The position numbers and the translations under genes are program-made. From Riptortus pedestris (taxonomy: Eukaryota > Arthropoda > Insecta > Hemiptera > Alydidae), in the NCBI GenBank assembly GCA_019009955.1, contig CM032228.1, forward strand, positions 97,794,001 to 97,858,000: 64,000 nucleotides of DNA, written 5' to 3'. Below are positions 11,201 through 23,522 of the stretch, in pieces. The notes under the pieces were generated by a model. It was given only the letters and a program-made list of their open reading frames with translations. It made no database searches and had not been told where the DNA came from. Each line of letters begins with the position of its first letter. Position 1 is the first letter of the stretch.

Positions 11201-11604
11201 ATAATTTTACAAAATGAAATAACTATTAAAATTTTTACACAGCTAACTTTTACAAATGTACAAACTAAATAAAATGGACAAAACTAAATATAAATTGTTA
11301 GTATATTTACAACATGAGGAAAAAATAAAACAAAAAACTAAAAGAAAAACTATAAATAGTTAAACTGGAAGGAGGCAAAACATATATTCCACGTACAGTA
11401 AGTGAGTACCGAGTATACCAAGTTCTCCGAGAACTTGAGTCAGAACATGGCTTACTATTTCACGTGATAATCACTAAAGACATGGGCTTGCCCTGAAAGC
11501 GCCATATGCAGAAATATATTGTTATAGTGGAGGAATTGGCATTTTATTGAAACCTTTAAGTAGATAAATTTCGAGAATGTTAGATATTATTTTAGAGGAG
11601 GGTG
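7076..11604. other. Non-coding region with degraded hairpin-family copies
   Basis: Degraded pieces of the Helentron-like family at about 7650-8060 and 8118-8985 (including an (AT)n tract at 8250-8290 and an end-like aaatctgcttaatttacac at about 8944). From 9 to 11.6 kb the sequence is AT-rich and shows no exon I can support; a related pair of about 100 bp (caatggcgatttatc / caatggcgattcatc) lies at about 11050 and 11170. Confidence 0.45.
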
Positions 11605-11612
11605 ATATAATG

Positions 11613-12450
11613 CAGGGGTGAGCAACCTTTTTAATCAACGGGCCAATTTAAATTTTAAAATGTTTTGGCGGGCCGCAAATGAAGTAACACTCATTAATAA
11701 TTTACAAAACTTTATTTATAATAAAAATTGGAATAAAAAACTATAAAATTTTAAAAAAAATAACGATACAAGCTGATCAATGTCAGTAAGAATTGATGAA
11801 GTAGGTACATAGACGCAGCTTCCTAATCGTGTATCAATCAGTCTTGATCGTGGTCATTTTTGATTAATTTCATAGTCAAAAATAATTGTTCACAAATGTA
11901 CCTACTTCCGAACAGAGTCATTTATTTACTTTGCACTTTTCGTCATTGCAACTGGAAATTTCTCAGGGCTCTCATACGATTTATAAAATTTTAGGATGTT
12001 TACTGAGAAAAATACATTTTTTAAATCGGTATTATTCTGCATGTCCGTCACTTTTATTTGAAAGTCTTTGGGAGCTGTATCCACCCCGATATTAAATGGC
12101 GAGGAAAATTTTTTCATGGAAAACGCTTTCTTTCAGCTTTGAACATTTGGAATCGTAATTTAAATTCGTTGATTAAAATGTCTGTATATTGTGCGTATTT
12201 TTATGAAGTAGTAACGTTTTCCTTTTTCTAAATGTGGACACATTATTCTGCAAAAGATGCTGTTCCCACAATTTTAATTTCCGCTCAAAGCCCTGAATTT
12301 TATCATAGCAATTGTGAATATACAATCCTTTCGTATAGCATCTTTGAAAAAGTCGCCGACAAGTATCTCGTCACGAAAAATCCCACAGATTTTAGAAATG
12401 CTTGGCTGGCCGCATACACACGGTAACGGGCCGTGAGTTGCTCATCCCTT
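11613..12450 (-). pseudogene. hAT transposon relic with C-terminal transposase fragment
   Basis: Ends CAGGGGTGAGCAAC and, inverted, AAGGGATGAGCAAC, flanked by near-matching 8-bp duplications (ATATAATG / ATGTAATG). The minus strand encodes decayed transposase: VDTAPKDFQIKVTDMQ, NNTDLKN, FYKSYESPEKFP, then MTLFGSRYICEQLFLTMKLI, the hAT dimerisation region as found in GTF2I-repeat-like insect proteins. Stops and frameshifts break it. 838 bp, so most of the transposase gene is deleted. Confidence 0.8.
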
Positions 12451-12585
12451 ATGTAATGTATTAAGAAAATAATATTTTAAGGAGAAATATTTAGATATTA
12501 CACTTAAAATGTAGTTTTCATATCCAATAAAACAATACCTTGAAGGAACTTAGTATAATAATTGAATCTTAATTTCTGCTTTCAG

Positions 12586-12983
12586 TCCTCTCAGCAACCC
12601 TTCCATTGGAGCACAGACACGAGCAGAAGCCGAGCGAAGTGATAGTGCAAAGTGTTCCAGTGCACAGACTTGCCTCTCCGTTCGTTCCAAGCAGCATTCT
12701 CAACAAGCCGATAGTAGTAGCACCACAGCGTGCCATCACCCTGCAGCCCATCATGGTGCCCAACCAAACACCGACAGGTTTCTCCCAACAGCCAATAATC
12801 GTAGCTTCACCTTCTCATCAGACTCAGAGGAATCCCAATACTATTTCATTCCAAAGAGCCCGACCACATAATGATGAAGCTAATAGTGTATATGTGGAAA
12901 GTGTTCCATCTCTCTCAGTGAACCTGGAGGAAAAGCCCCAACTGACTCAGGGACTTGCTGACTACCTTACACCTCCAAGGTAG
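12586..12983 (+). CDS. Terminal coding exon of an unidentified gene
   Basis: A clear acceptor (ctgctttcag) opens 132 codons, after two bases of a split codon, running to a TAG at 12981-12983. GC content rises sharply against the flanks. The product is Pro-, Val-, Gln- and Ser-rich, with repeated short hydrophobic strings (KPIVVAPQ, QPIMVPNQ, QPIIVASP), and ends LADYLTPPR. It has no cysteine and no domain I recognise. A second frame from the same acceptor is open for about 90 codons and ends SPTT; it is shorter and Ser/His-rich, so I prefer the first. Upstream exons were not found; the hAT relic lies just 5' in the intron. Such Pro/Val-rich sequence is common in structural secreted proteins, but that is only a guess. 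Confidence 0.6.
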
Positions 12984-13278
12984 AGTAGTTAATAGTTCAT
13001 TCTCTGTACAAATAATTTTCCTAGTTATTCTAAAACTCAATTGAAATTCGGTGGAGGAACATTTATTTCACATTTCAGGTCACTCTAAGACCAATTTCAT
13101 AAAAATTAAAATATTCCTATGCCTGTCCATTCTTTGTAGTTACTTTATCAATAAGGTTTGCAATACTATATTATATTTGTATTCAACTATTACACGAGAA
13201 GACGAATCTTCAAGCAAGTAGTGAAGATATACACCATATTCAAAATGTGATATATATTCAGTAATGAAAAATTGTTTT

Positions 13279-13284
13279 AATAAA
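13279..13284 (+). terminator. Poly(A) signal after the 12.6-kb exon
   Basis: AATAAA about 300 bp after the stop at 12983. Confidence 0.5.
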
Positions 13285-15163
13285 GGTTTTGATCATTTTA
13301 ATTCCATTTCACTGGTATTACGCATGTTCTCACGGCTCCTAATATACCTCAGCTTTGCATATTTCATTACTCTTTTTTGGTACCTTTCTATATTGTTCGG
13401 CACCTTCCGAAAATAAAATTATCAAAAACTGTGTGGTTGTTGTTACTAATTCCTTTTAGCAGATAGGTTACAGCAAGCCTGTCAAATTATCAACATGAAT
13501 TTTTAGTTACCAGCTGAATTCGAGATAAGCAGCTATAAATAAACCTAGTTAATCATGCATTTACCTATTGCAATAACTTATTTCAGAAAAAGTTCGTTTA
13601 TACATGGTACAAATTTAAACCTTTATTCTATGAGGAAATAACCTGATATTTCGATTGATTATGGTAGGTAAATAAGTCGTATACATTTCATTTAACATGT
13701 GTAATAAATTAATTTCATAAAGGGATTTCAGATTCCAACTAAAAGTCTTTTCAAGAAGGAGTGTAAAATTCAATATTTTTAATACAAATGTTAATTTTAA
13801 ATTCACTAATAAAATTAGTGTTCTTGAAGATATGAATAATCAGAATATATGACAAGTAGTTACAACTAACATATTATAACACGGACAGCATTTAATACTT
13901 CGCCAAAATATTTAGACTTATAAATAAAATTGGTAGTCTGATGATTTGACTGAAATTGAAAAAAAAAAAAAAAACGCTCAATAAGTGTTTAAATATTGTG
14001 AGAAGTAAACATAGTAGGGTCGTAAACATAGCCAACGACTTTTGATACTAGCTATTTTATTTATCTTACAATTTCGTCGAAGCCGAAAGTAAAAGAGATA
14101 CGATTTATTAAAATGTGGAAAGTAAAAGACAAACATGAAAAACAATGACTTTGAGAGCAAATGAAGAAATTACAATCGTCTAAAATAGTAAACCACCACA
14201 GAGAATAATTAAAATAACATAAAAAATGAAAACTACGATTTTGAAAGATTTTTGATAAATGCAACATAATTATGGGGAAAATAAAATAAAATAATTACAT
14301 TATAAAAAGTAGGAGGAAATTTGTAAACGAGACGGGCGAAATAAAAACATTAGGCAAAATATTTATTTTTCCATTTGTGCATGACAATTAGGAATAATAT
14401 CTTTCAGTGCATGTCTTAAAGTACCTTCTGTTAATCCACTCACTTTGCCCAATTACCTTTTTGAAAAAAAAAACCAAAAAAAAACAAACGGTAATCAACC
14501 CATTTACTCAGAAAAATGTTTTATTCTTCGACTTTGATGTGACCTTGAACTTCATGTGTTCACGTTCCATGCATAAGAACGACTGGCTATCTCTAGCTAC
14601 ATCCTGTGAATCTTGAATTCAAATTTATCGAATTATTGTTAAAAAATCAAACGATTCTTTAACATACTTCCAGATTACCACCTCAATTACGTTGACTAAT
14701 CAGTTTCGTAGCCTATTTGCGAAGGTCAATAACGCGTCTTTTTTTCTGGAGAAAAAAGCAAATGTAGTAATCTGTGGCTGGTGTAAATGAATGAATGAGT
14801 CTAGTATTTCATAATAACTGAGACCTTCAACCGCTGTTAGGCGGCAATTATTTACAATTTCTGTAAGACTAAAGTCTTAAAAAGTGAAAAATCTCTCAAA
14901 CTAGCTTATCTTCTTTACAAAAAAAGATTCGCGGGACAAAAAAGGAATGCTCCCTCCATATCCTAATGACTGCTTCAAAAACGTATTATTGTTTGTGCTC
15001 AATGCAAATGTAAGATTAATGAAATACGGTCATTATGGTTGACCTGAAAAATATTCTTAGACAAATTTCAAAACATAATTTAACAAAAATCACTAAAATC
15101 TCTATGCTACAAATGGGAAGAATATTAAAATATAAATTAACAATAAATATTATCACATATTAA

Positions 15164-15210
<47 letters not shown>

Positions 15211-18200
15211 TAGTGAGGAGCCCGAAGTCGGAAATGGTAAATATCCATCTAATTCAAAACCAAACGTCACCGAGTGCAACGTGATATTTTAATATGGATG
15301 TACACATAGGTCTGTTTTCCTCTATAATGCGTTTTATTTAGGCAAAGTGCACTTTCAGAGCAACAGCTCCACCTTCAGTGCCTGATGACATACACAAAAC
15401 CAAATGAAAAATATGTAATCAACATTAATTAAAATATTAAACAAATACAAATGCAGTAACCTAAACAAGAAATAAAACCTAGTTAAAATACAAGTTAACG
15501 GTAGAATAAATAAAACTAAATATATAAATAAAAACCACAGAAAACCAGTCTTCACTTAAAAAAAAGCAAATAAATAATGTTATCTTCTCGAATATTATTA
15601 TCAACAAAAAAAATAATCAACAGCTAGTTATAACTTACTAACAGATAATTTAAAGAAGAAAATTAAATCAATTTGAAACATGCAAACTTCATTGGTTTTG
15701 AAACAAGCTCTTCAGAGTTCACGCTGAGTAGAAATATAACAGGAACTATCAGTATTACTTTCTTTTTTATATGTCATTAAATCAACATTATAAAACTAGA
15801 TAGATGTTTCTTGTGCTTTTCATTTTATTTTTTAAATACCTAATTTACTATGTGTATTTTACATTATATGGAGAACTTCCTTTCGACGATTGGTTTCTAG
15901 TCAGTGTTGAAGGAAATTACACTTGCAGGTGATAAATGAGTCAATTCATCATAACTGGATGCATATCCTGAACATATTTCTTCAGAAGTAAACCATCGGA
16001 ATGGGATTATTAAGCATCAGTTAATCACTGAACATCCTGCAATAGTTACCTAACCAACCATCACTACAAGTTCAATATTCTAATGTAGATTTCCGTTCCT
16101 CAAAATCAGCATCCCCCCATCATCAATCAAGGCTGATTTAACGCCGAAGCATTAGCTTAGTTAATTCAAACCTAACTACCATTAGCATATCAGTGGTCAT
16201 TAGCTGTAGCCTCTTTTTTTTATTTATTATTATGAGAGTTGTTCTTAGAAAACTAGGGCCAAAGGGTGGAGAACTCTCCTCGTCGAGAGCAAATCCTACC
16301 GAAGCATAAATATGCTTTTGGTGTCTTAAATTAATGGAAAATTAAAAATTTGTTCGCAATTCTGGCATTATCAATTTAGACCTTTGCTGTACTTCTTTTA
16401 TTATTGCTATTGACAAGTTTAATTCTTGGTTCCTATAATTTCGTTTTAGGCAGGACTCCGTTTGTACTTTTAGTAATTATGGCACACTTAAACTGGCATT
16501 AAGCTCAATCGCTAGTCTTGGCATATTATTTTTTTTTTGGCATAGGTTTTTTGAATATTCTCAACATAGAGAGTTGCTAAGTCAATAATATCATCTTGTC
16601 AATAATGAGTTTATTCGGTTTGTTATGATGCACAGTGTGTTATCATTGATTCATCTTTATACATTTTACATTGTCGTTTGTAATATAGTTTTGGTACTAT
16701 AGCGATAAGACCTTCCTGTGTACTATACCGATTTTCTTTGCTAGGGCTTGATGGTACACTTTTGTCAGGTTACAGTGCTTTTTAAGTATTTGGACCGAGC
16801 AAGTGAATTCAGCAGTTATTTATTGAATGAATTTCAGGATTGGCTTATCTGCTCAATTTCATTTGTAAGGCCTCATCTGTCAAACTTTATTTTTAATTTC
16901 CTCAAGCTCAAAACTTCTCAGACATACTTGTTCACAAAATGCGTCTAACTTCATCTGAGCGGTTTTTGCAACTTTATGGAATAATGCAAACTGCGCTGGG
17001 TATAACCCGTTTTCTCTGCGTTAGATTATGTGGCCAGGTAGCACGACTAAGGAGGCAACAATATATCTTTTGTCTATTTCATGCGTTTTTTAGTGTTCTT
17101 TGGCCACCGTTTTCTGCAAAGAGGAGAATCATCCTCCCCCATGCTAAAGCCAGAACTTGAAATTTGTCAAATATGTTTAGAACTCTTAGGACAGTAGGAG
17201 CCCGTAAAAGTTAGGTCTACCGCTCGCATTAACCGGTTGATGATGTTCAGAGCTGACATTAAGTTTCCTCGAGCTCATGATTTGACTGTGGCTTTTCTCT
17301 ACTGCCAGGTATATCTATCTCCCAGGGAAGATGACCCAGGGTTGTGTACTATATATTAGGTGTCTTCATAATCAAGTTAGTAACCCCTTACATTAATTTT
17401 TTAAATAATAGAAAAATTATATTTTATAAAATTAATTGTCTAATGATCGTCATTTTATATGTGGTGTAAAATATCTCTGTAGATTTGGTTCAGGATAGAA
17501 CGAAACAAAAAATCCCATGTTAACATCCCGAGTATGCTTTGAGACTCTAAAGGTTCCGACAACCATTGGTAACAATACTGTGAAATTCACAAAATACACT
17601 CTTCCCTGCCAATAACTGTGTCGAAGCTAAATTTAAGCTATTTAGAGGAGAGTATTTGTAAAAATGACAAATGCCAAAATCACGAAGTCAATAAAATAAG
17701 TCCTCAGAAATAATGTATGAACCATACCTCTGGAACCTGATTTTAAGATGACATCCTGGCAAACTTCTACTTTAGTTCATACTATTTTCGAATGCTGAAG
17801 ACAACATGGGTTCCTGGAAGAGGTGACACAAGAAGAGAACTTGGTATTGATCAGTCACTAAATACATTTAATTAAAAAACTAAAACTAAATAAATAAGCT
17901 TACTATCAACCGCTCAAAGGCTAAAATACTTCTATAAAAGGATTCGCCTTCGAAATTGTGATAAGTGATGAGTTGCGTAGGTGTAAGAGGTAAGAGAGCG
18001 CCTAAATTACTGCTACCACACAAATAAATTCAAGACAAAAATGGCTAAAATATGTTGCAGGCTAACGTCAATTGTTAAAAGCATTTGGCGGCTAAATTGC
18101 AGAAGCAGAATAATGTCATAAGGAGTTGGTCAGATTTCGATTGGAAAGGCAAACAAATTGTTTCAGGGCCACGGCCTTCTTAATACCAACAAATATTTTA

Positions 18201-18776
18201 AACTAACGTGGAGAAGAGGATACTGCTCTCCCCATAAACTTTGAAGGCAGAAAACGTTTTATAACAAGATGGTGAGAAATCCAACGTGGATGACCTACTA
18301 ATTTCTCTATAAACACAATAATAACAATAGGAAATTAAAAAGAGTTTAATCTATTTGTTGGTAAAAATAAGAACACTATAAGATAACATAGGATTTTAAT
18401 TGTTTACATCTGACCAAACAGAGGCACCTCTCTTCCAAAACTTCTACCAGGAACATGACGGGGGTGGGGATACTGGCTGGTGAGCTTGAAAGTAATCAAA
18501 CTAATGGAGATCTAGAATTCAGGTTATCCTGAACAAAATTTGGTATGAATAAGAAACACTCTAATCATGGGAGAGTCTAAAGGAAGGAATTAGTGTTAAT
18601 TATGCAAATTTCCAATCAATCAATCGCATTCCATTGTTTAATAATTTCCGTTTTATGAAGTGAACCAGGTCAGATGTGTTCGGTTGTTTACTGTGTTTCA
18701 GGGGTGAACCTATAAAATACTAATAACTTGTTTAATAATATCCCCGATTCTAATAACATATTAGTGAGGATTTCAG
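13285..18776. other. Intergenic or 5' region of the cuticular gene; nothing coding supported
   Basis: AT-rich, with an A run at 13960-13975 and an (AT)n tract at about 15170-15206. The signal-peptide exon of the cuticular protein gene is expected here, but I could not pick it out with a convincing donor. Confidence 0.4.
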
Positions 18777-18936
18777 GTATTCTTCGGTCTATCAAGACGA
18801 ACGTGTTGAACCCAAAGATTCATCCAAAACGACAAATAAGAAGAAAACGAACAAGAAAAAGAAGCCTAAACCTGAAGACACAAAGGAAAATGATGAAGAT
18901 ATTTCCGAACCTAAAAATCATAAATTTAAGTCTCAG
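18777..18936 (+). CDS. Cuticular protein exon, Lys-rich
   Basis: 53 codons after one phase base. Contains TTNKKKTNKKKKPKPEDTKE and an acidic DED segment before a gtaatt donor. The acceptor (gaggatttcag) has a poor pyrimidine tract, so the 5' boundary is the weakest part. The next exon continues in frame. Confidence 0.65.
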
Positions 18937-21900
18937 GTAATTTCATTAGTACCTAATCATTTATAATATGCGCCTTTAACATGAAAATTCATCTTTATGA
19001 AATTGCTTTTTTTTTAAATGCCTATGTAAATAAATGTTGCATAAGCAATTTAATGTTTTAGTTTACTTCTATTAAAACCGCTTAGAAGAGCTTCCTTCAA
19101 AACCATTTAAGCGTAGCTATTCCTTTGCCAAATCTTTCAAACAGTAAAATAAGCAAATTTTTCTGTGTATTCTTATCCTTCTACTTCAGGTAATACATTT
19201 TATAAAGAAACATATACAGCCTTTAGACGAAAACTGACATCCAACAGATTATTTTGGTTTTACTACAACTTTTTTGGTTAAAGTGTATCTTCATCGATAG
19301 AGCACAAAAACTCAATTATATCCATAGAAATAGGGCAAAAATAGTGAAAATAAGTCTGGTTCATAACACTGTAAAATACAAATTGGGGAAAACAAATAAC
19401 TTGACCATGATAAGTTTGACGAATGTCTACGTACTATAGATCACCCTGTTTTTGCTCTATTTTTTTGTTTCATTGTTCAAGGAAGGTATTTTTTATGGAG
19501 CTTGCTTGTCACTGTGCATAAGACGAGAATGTCAAGAAGGAGCGAACAATATAGAAACTGCAGCATCACGTTCTGAATAAAACGTTGAATATTTTCACTT
19601 ACAAGAACAGCATGGGGCCCCTGACAAAGGTGTATCTCTAGTCACTTCTAGCGTGAAGTCTGAGTCGCTCTAGAAATACTTCAACTTTACACCCATAAAA
19701 CCTATTCGTTGACATTTCGTGCAATGGCCCCACGGTTATTATTACAGCTATAAAACCTATTCGTTGACATTTCGTACAATGGCCCCACGGTTATGTCACA
19801 TATGGGTTTAACTGTCATTCTTCATTCAAAAAATGTGACGAAAAAAAATCGTTTTATACTTCAAACAGGAGTTACAATTAGTGGACTAGAAGACACAATT
19901 GAGTAATAATTTATCAAATGGTATTTCATAAATGAAATTTACGTATTTGATTTCGATTTTGGTGGAACTATTTAAAGAAGAAATAATATTTCAGAATAAG
20001 AGTAGAATGTCCATGAGATCCTCATTTAATGGTTCAAAAGGACACAATAAGATTATGCATTCCCTACACAGTTCAAATTCATTGCATTCAAATTAAAAAT
20101 GAATAAAGGCATTAAATATAAATTGAAATAGTCTCTATGTCAGACCATAAATTCAATGGGAACGACATTTAGAGAAAAAGAATGTTCTCGATTGAAATAA
20201 CATCACCGCCTAATGTATTTAATCTAATGCTTTGAAACAGTTCTACTCTCCTAATTGATATAGTAGTAAACCTGCATTGATCTAACAAAGACTTGTGCTC
20301 AAGATTTCAAGTACATGATAAATATACAGAATACTGGAATAATAACCCCTGTCAGATATCGTAGGACTGTTCTATTGCCCAGTCTTGTCCTATTGGACAG
20401 AACAAGACAATGGACTATGGAAAAACAGGGCTACCAGATACACTCGAGATTACTGACCTAACCACTGTCCTGTATCTCATCATATTTATCCAGAATAAAA
20501 TGATATAAGGACGAGATTGAAGAGGAAAGAAAGAATTTCAAATTTCTGTTAAGTTTCAAATCGCCACATAATCAAACGGCTTAAATTATGGAGTTCTTAC
20601 TTTATTAATTCTTCTTTTCATGATTCAAAACACTATATCTCCCTTGAAATATAGAATGGAAATTATTAATATTAATACCGCTAAAGATTTGAGTTAAAAA
20701 TAGTTTTAGAACTTATTTTTTCTATCTCGTTAAAACATATTAAAGCTATGCATATTTTACACTACATCACATATTTTTGGGGTTCACACTTATGTACAAG
20801 AAAGTAAATAAATAATCACAATAACACAAATATCCAAAGAAATATATTTCTAAATAATAAGTTTTTACTAAAAATAAATTACTCCCAGAAATAAAGTTTC
20901 TTAAAAATGTCACTGAGTGTTTGTGTGTGTGTTCAATCATCACATGTAAACCTAAATGAATTTTTCACCTAGTTCAAGCAAATCACCTCTCTGATTTAAA
21001 AGTTGTTATTCGATTATCACAGAACCTACATTAATGTATTTAATTTTCTGTGTACAATACCCTCAAACAGCATGTTTCACGACACAAGATATAAGGTAAC
21101 TAAACTACCTCGGCTCTCTCTGTATCTTTTTAGTCTGTCTTGAGGAGACAGCCATCAGAGAATCATCATTTCTTAAGTAAATAGACCGATTCTCACTTCT
21201 TTCACCTCAGTAATTTCGTGATATTGAACATTTCAATTACTGCTTACATAGATTTACAATTAGTGAGAAATATAGAATAGATGATGAAAGGGGAGGTTTA
21301 ATGAAGGCTGAAAATTAAAAATCAAATATATCTATTAATATGCGAGATAAAGAATAAGTAGAACAAAGTTTATAGAAACATTTGTAACGGAGATATATCG
21401 AATTATCGATTCCCTCTCCCCCCCCCCGTTGGTTCGACATCCTTTTGGAATTGTGCGACTTTCCAGCAACCGATTTCGCCTTGTACATTGTGCAGGCTAC
21501 AAATGTTCCCTTCAACAGGAAATTTTGAATCCTATGGGAAAGGGCAAGAGAGCACACGGGCATGTAGATGATTCCCCAGGTATACTTCATGAACATACCT
21601 AAAAATGTCCATCACGCAGGAGCAGCTCAAACAAACAATACTTATTGTCTATATTTCCCGCAGGAAGATGCCTATGTAAACAGGAATTGAAATGAGACCC
21701 GGACTAGAGATACTAGGGTGAATCAAATATAAACGAGACTTTTCGTCTTTCGGGCACAGTAGTGGTGGGAGAACGTTCCCGCCTTTTTGTTGTTGGGTAG
21801 GTTAGTCAGGATTAGGGGAAGCACGTGGTCTCGCCACCTCGATCGTCTCGTTGTCCACCGTGACGATGTCGGAGGAAGAGGTACCCCCGACGACTGCGCA

Positions 21901-23446
21901 ACGTGTCGTAATTAAGTATCTCGCCGCAAAAGGCGTAAAACCGGCCGAAATCTTGAGGAGATTGACTGCACAGTTCGGGGAAAAGACACTTTCGCGAGCC
22001 AGAACTTGGGTGCACCACTACACCCCAGAGTCTAAACAAGCGAGTATGGAGTGGAGAAAACAAGGAGAACCTGGACCAGTGAAAGCCAAGTCACGATTGT
22101 CAGCAAGCAAGGTTTTGGCTACCGTTTTTTTTGACCAGCGTGGTTTGCTGTACCTCAATTTTTTGCATGAGCGCAGGATAATTAATGCAGCCTACTACTG
22201 CGACATTTTCAGTGACGTCCGACTTGCATATCGCCGCAAAAGACGAGACGTACCGATCAGAGAAGTGGTTCTTCTCCATGACAATACTCGCCCCCATATA
22301 GCAGCCATGACTAGGGAAAAATTGGAGCAACTGGGGTGGGAGACACTGGAACACCCTCCTTACAGTCCAGACCTGTCACCCTGTGACTTTCATGTGTTTG
22401 GCCCTCTCAAGGAAGCTTTAGGAGGCCAAAGATTCGACAGTGATGGTGAGGTTGAAGCCTATTGCGCAATTGGCTGCAGACACGACCTGCATCTTTCTAC
22501 ATGGAAGGAATTGGAAAGCTACATATCCTCTAGGAAAAATGTGTTTCCAAGTCAGGGGATTATGTAGAAAAATAAGCTATATTATTTTTTGCGTTTAAAA
22601 TTAAAATAAATTTTAAAAAAAAAAAGTCTCGTTTATATTTGATTCACCCACGTACTTAGTTTCGTGCTGAGGTATCGTAAAATTGAAAGTGGGGGTTTCA
22701 AGACGCCTGAAAACTTAAAATCAATTTGCAACAAGATTTCTTGATTTCTTGCTCCTCTGATATAAAAACAGTGAAAAATTAAACAAGGACGGTATTATGC
22801 GATACTGTAGATGATTTTCTGGGCATTACAAGTGTATGCCGCTTTTCTATTCCTACTGCCCCCTCTCCTCCGCTAGTACTAATTTTCTGATAGTCCATTA
22901 TCCTTCTCATCATCTATGTTCTAGGCCGATTATGACAGCGCCCTAAGGATGAAGTTCTTGCCTTTAGTTTTGAAGTATTGTAGTTGGTATTTACTGGTCT
23001 TCTTGAACCAGCAGCCTGACTGATCCCTGGCCAATCTTCATTCTCAATACAAGCATGTCTTATCACAATTTATTTTGCTTACATACATTATAAATAAATG
23101 GATAATTGGGATATTTTACACTATTTTCTCAATACTAAATAGCTAAAGCACCTACCTAACTATTTAAACGACGCTACTGTCCCTGAAGGACCATGGTCTC
23201 TGCCTCCACCATTTTTTATTCTTCTCGCCCTTGCAACCAGGCTTCTCCAATTATAGATCTGATATTAAACCTAATTGAGATTATATTGTATCTTCTGATA
23301 TAAACGTTTTTAGAATTGAGCAGATTCATTTACAACTATTACTTCAGGGCAATTGGCTATATTTGCGGAAATAATGATTGTTGTATTTTTGGTACATATA
23401 CATTTTTCAGTATTACAAATACTTGTGTTGTACCTATAGTAGATCT

Positions 23447-23522
<76 letters not shown>

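Noticed and set aside
11886..12426. Plus-strand frames of 64-69 codons
   Set aside because: They overlap the hAT relic; only the minus strand shows transposase similarity.
13940..13975. CTGATGA followed by GAAA, possible extra hammerhead
   Set aside because: No stem I or stem III complementarity and no NUH site in register.
14407..14616. Possible signal-peptide exon (MHVLKYLLLIHSLCPITF) for the cuticular protein gene
   Set aside because: It runs into a poly-A tract and has no donor in the phase needed by the 18777 exon.
21812..22354. Minus-strand frames opposite the mariner transposase
   Set aside because: Antisense shadows; the plus strand has the transposase motifs and the terminal repeats.
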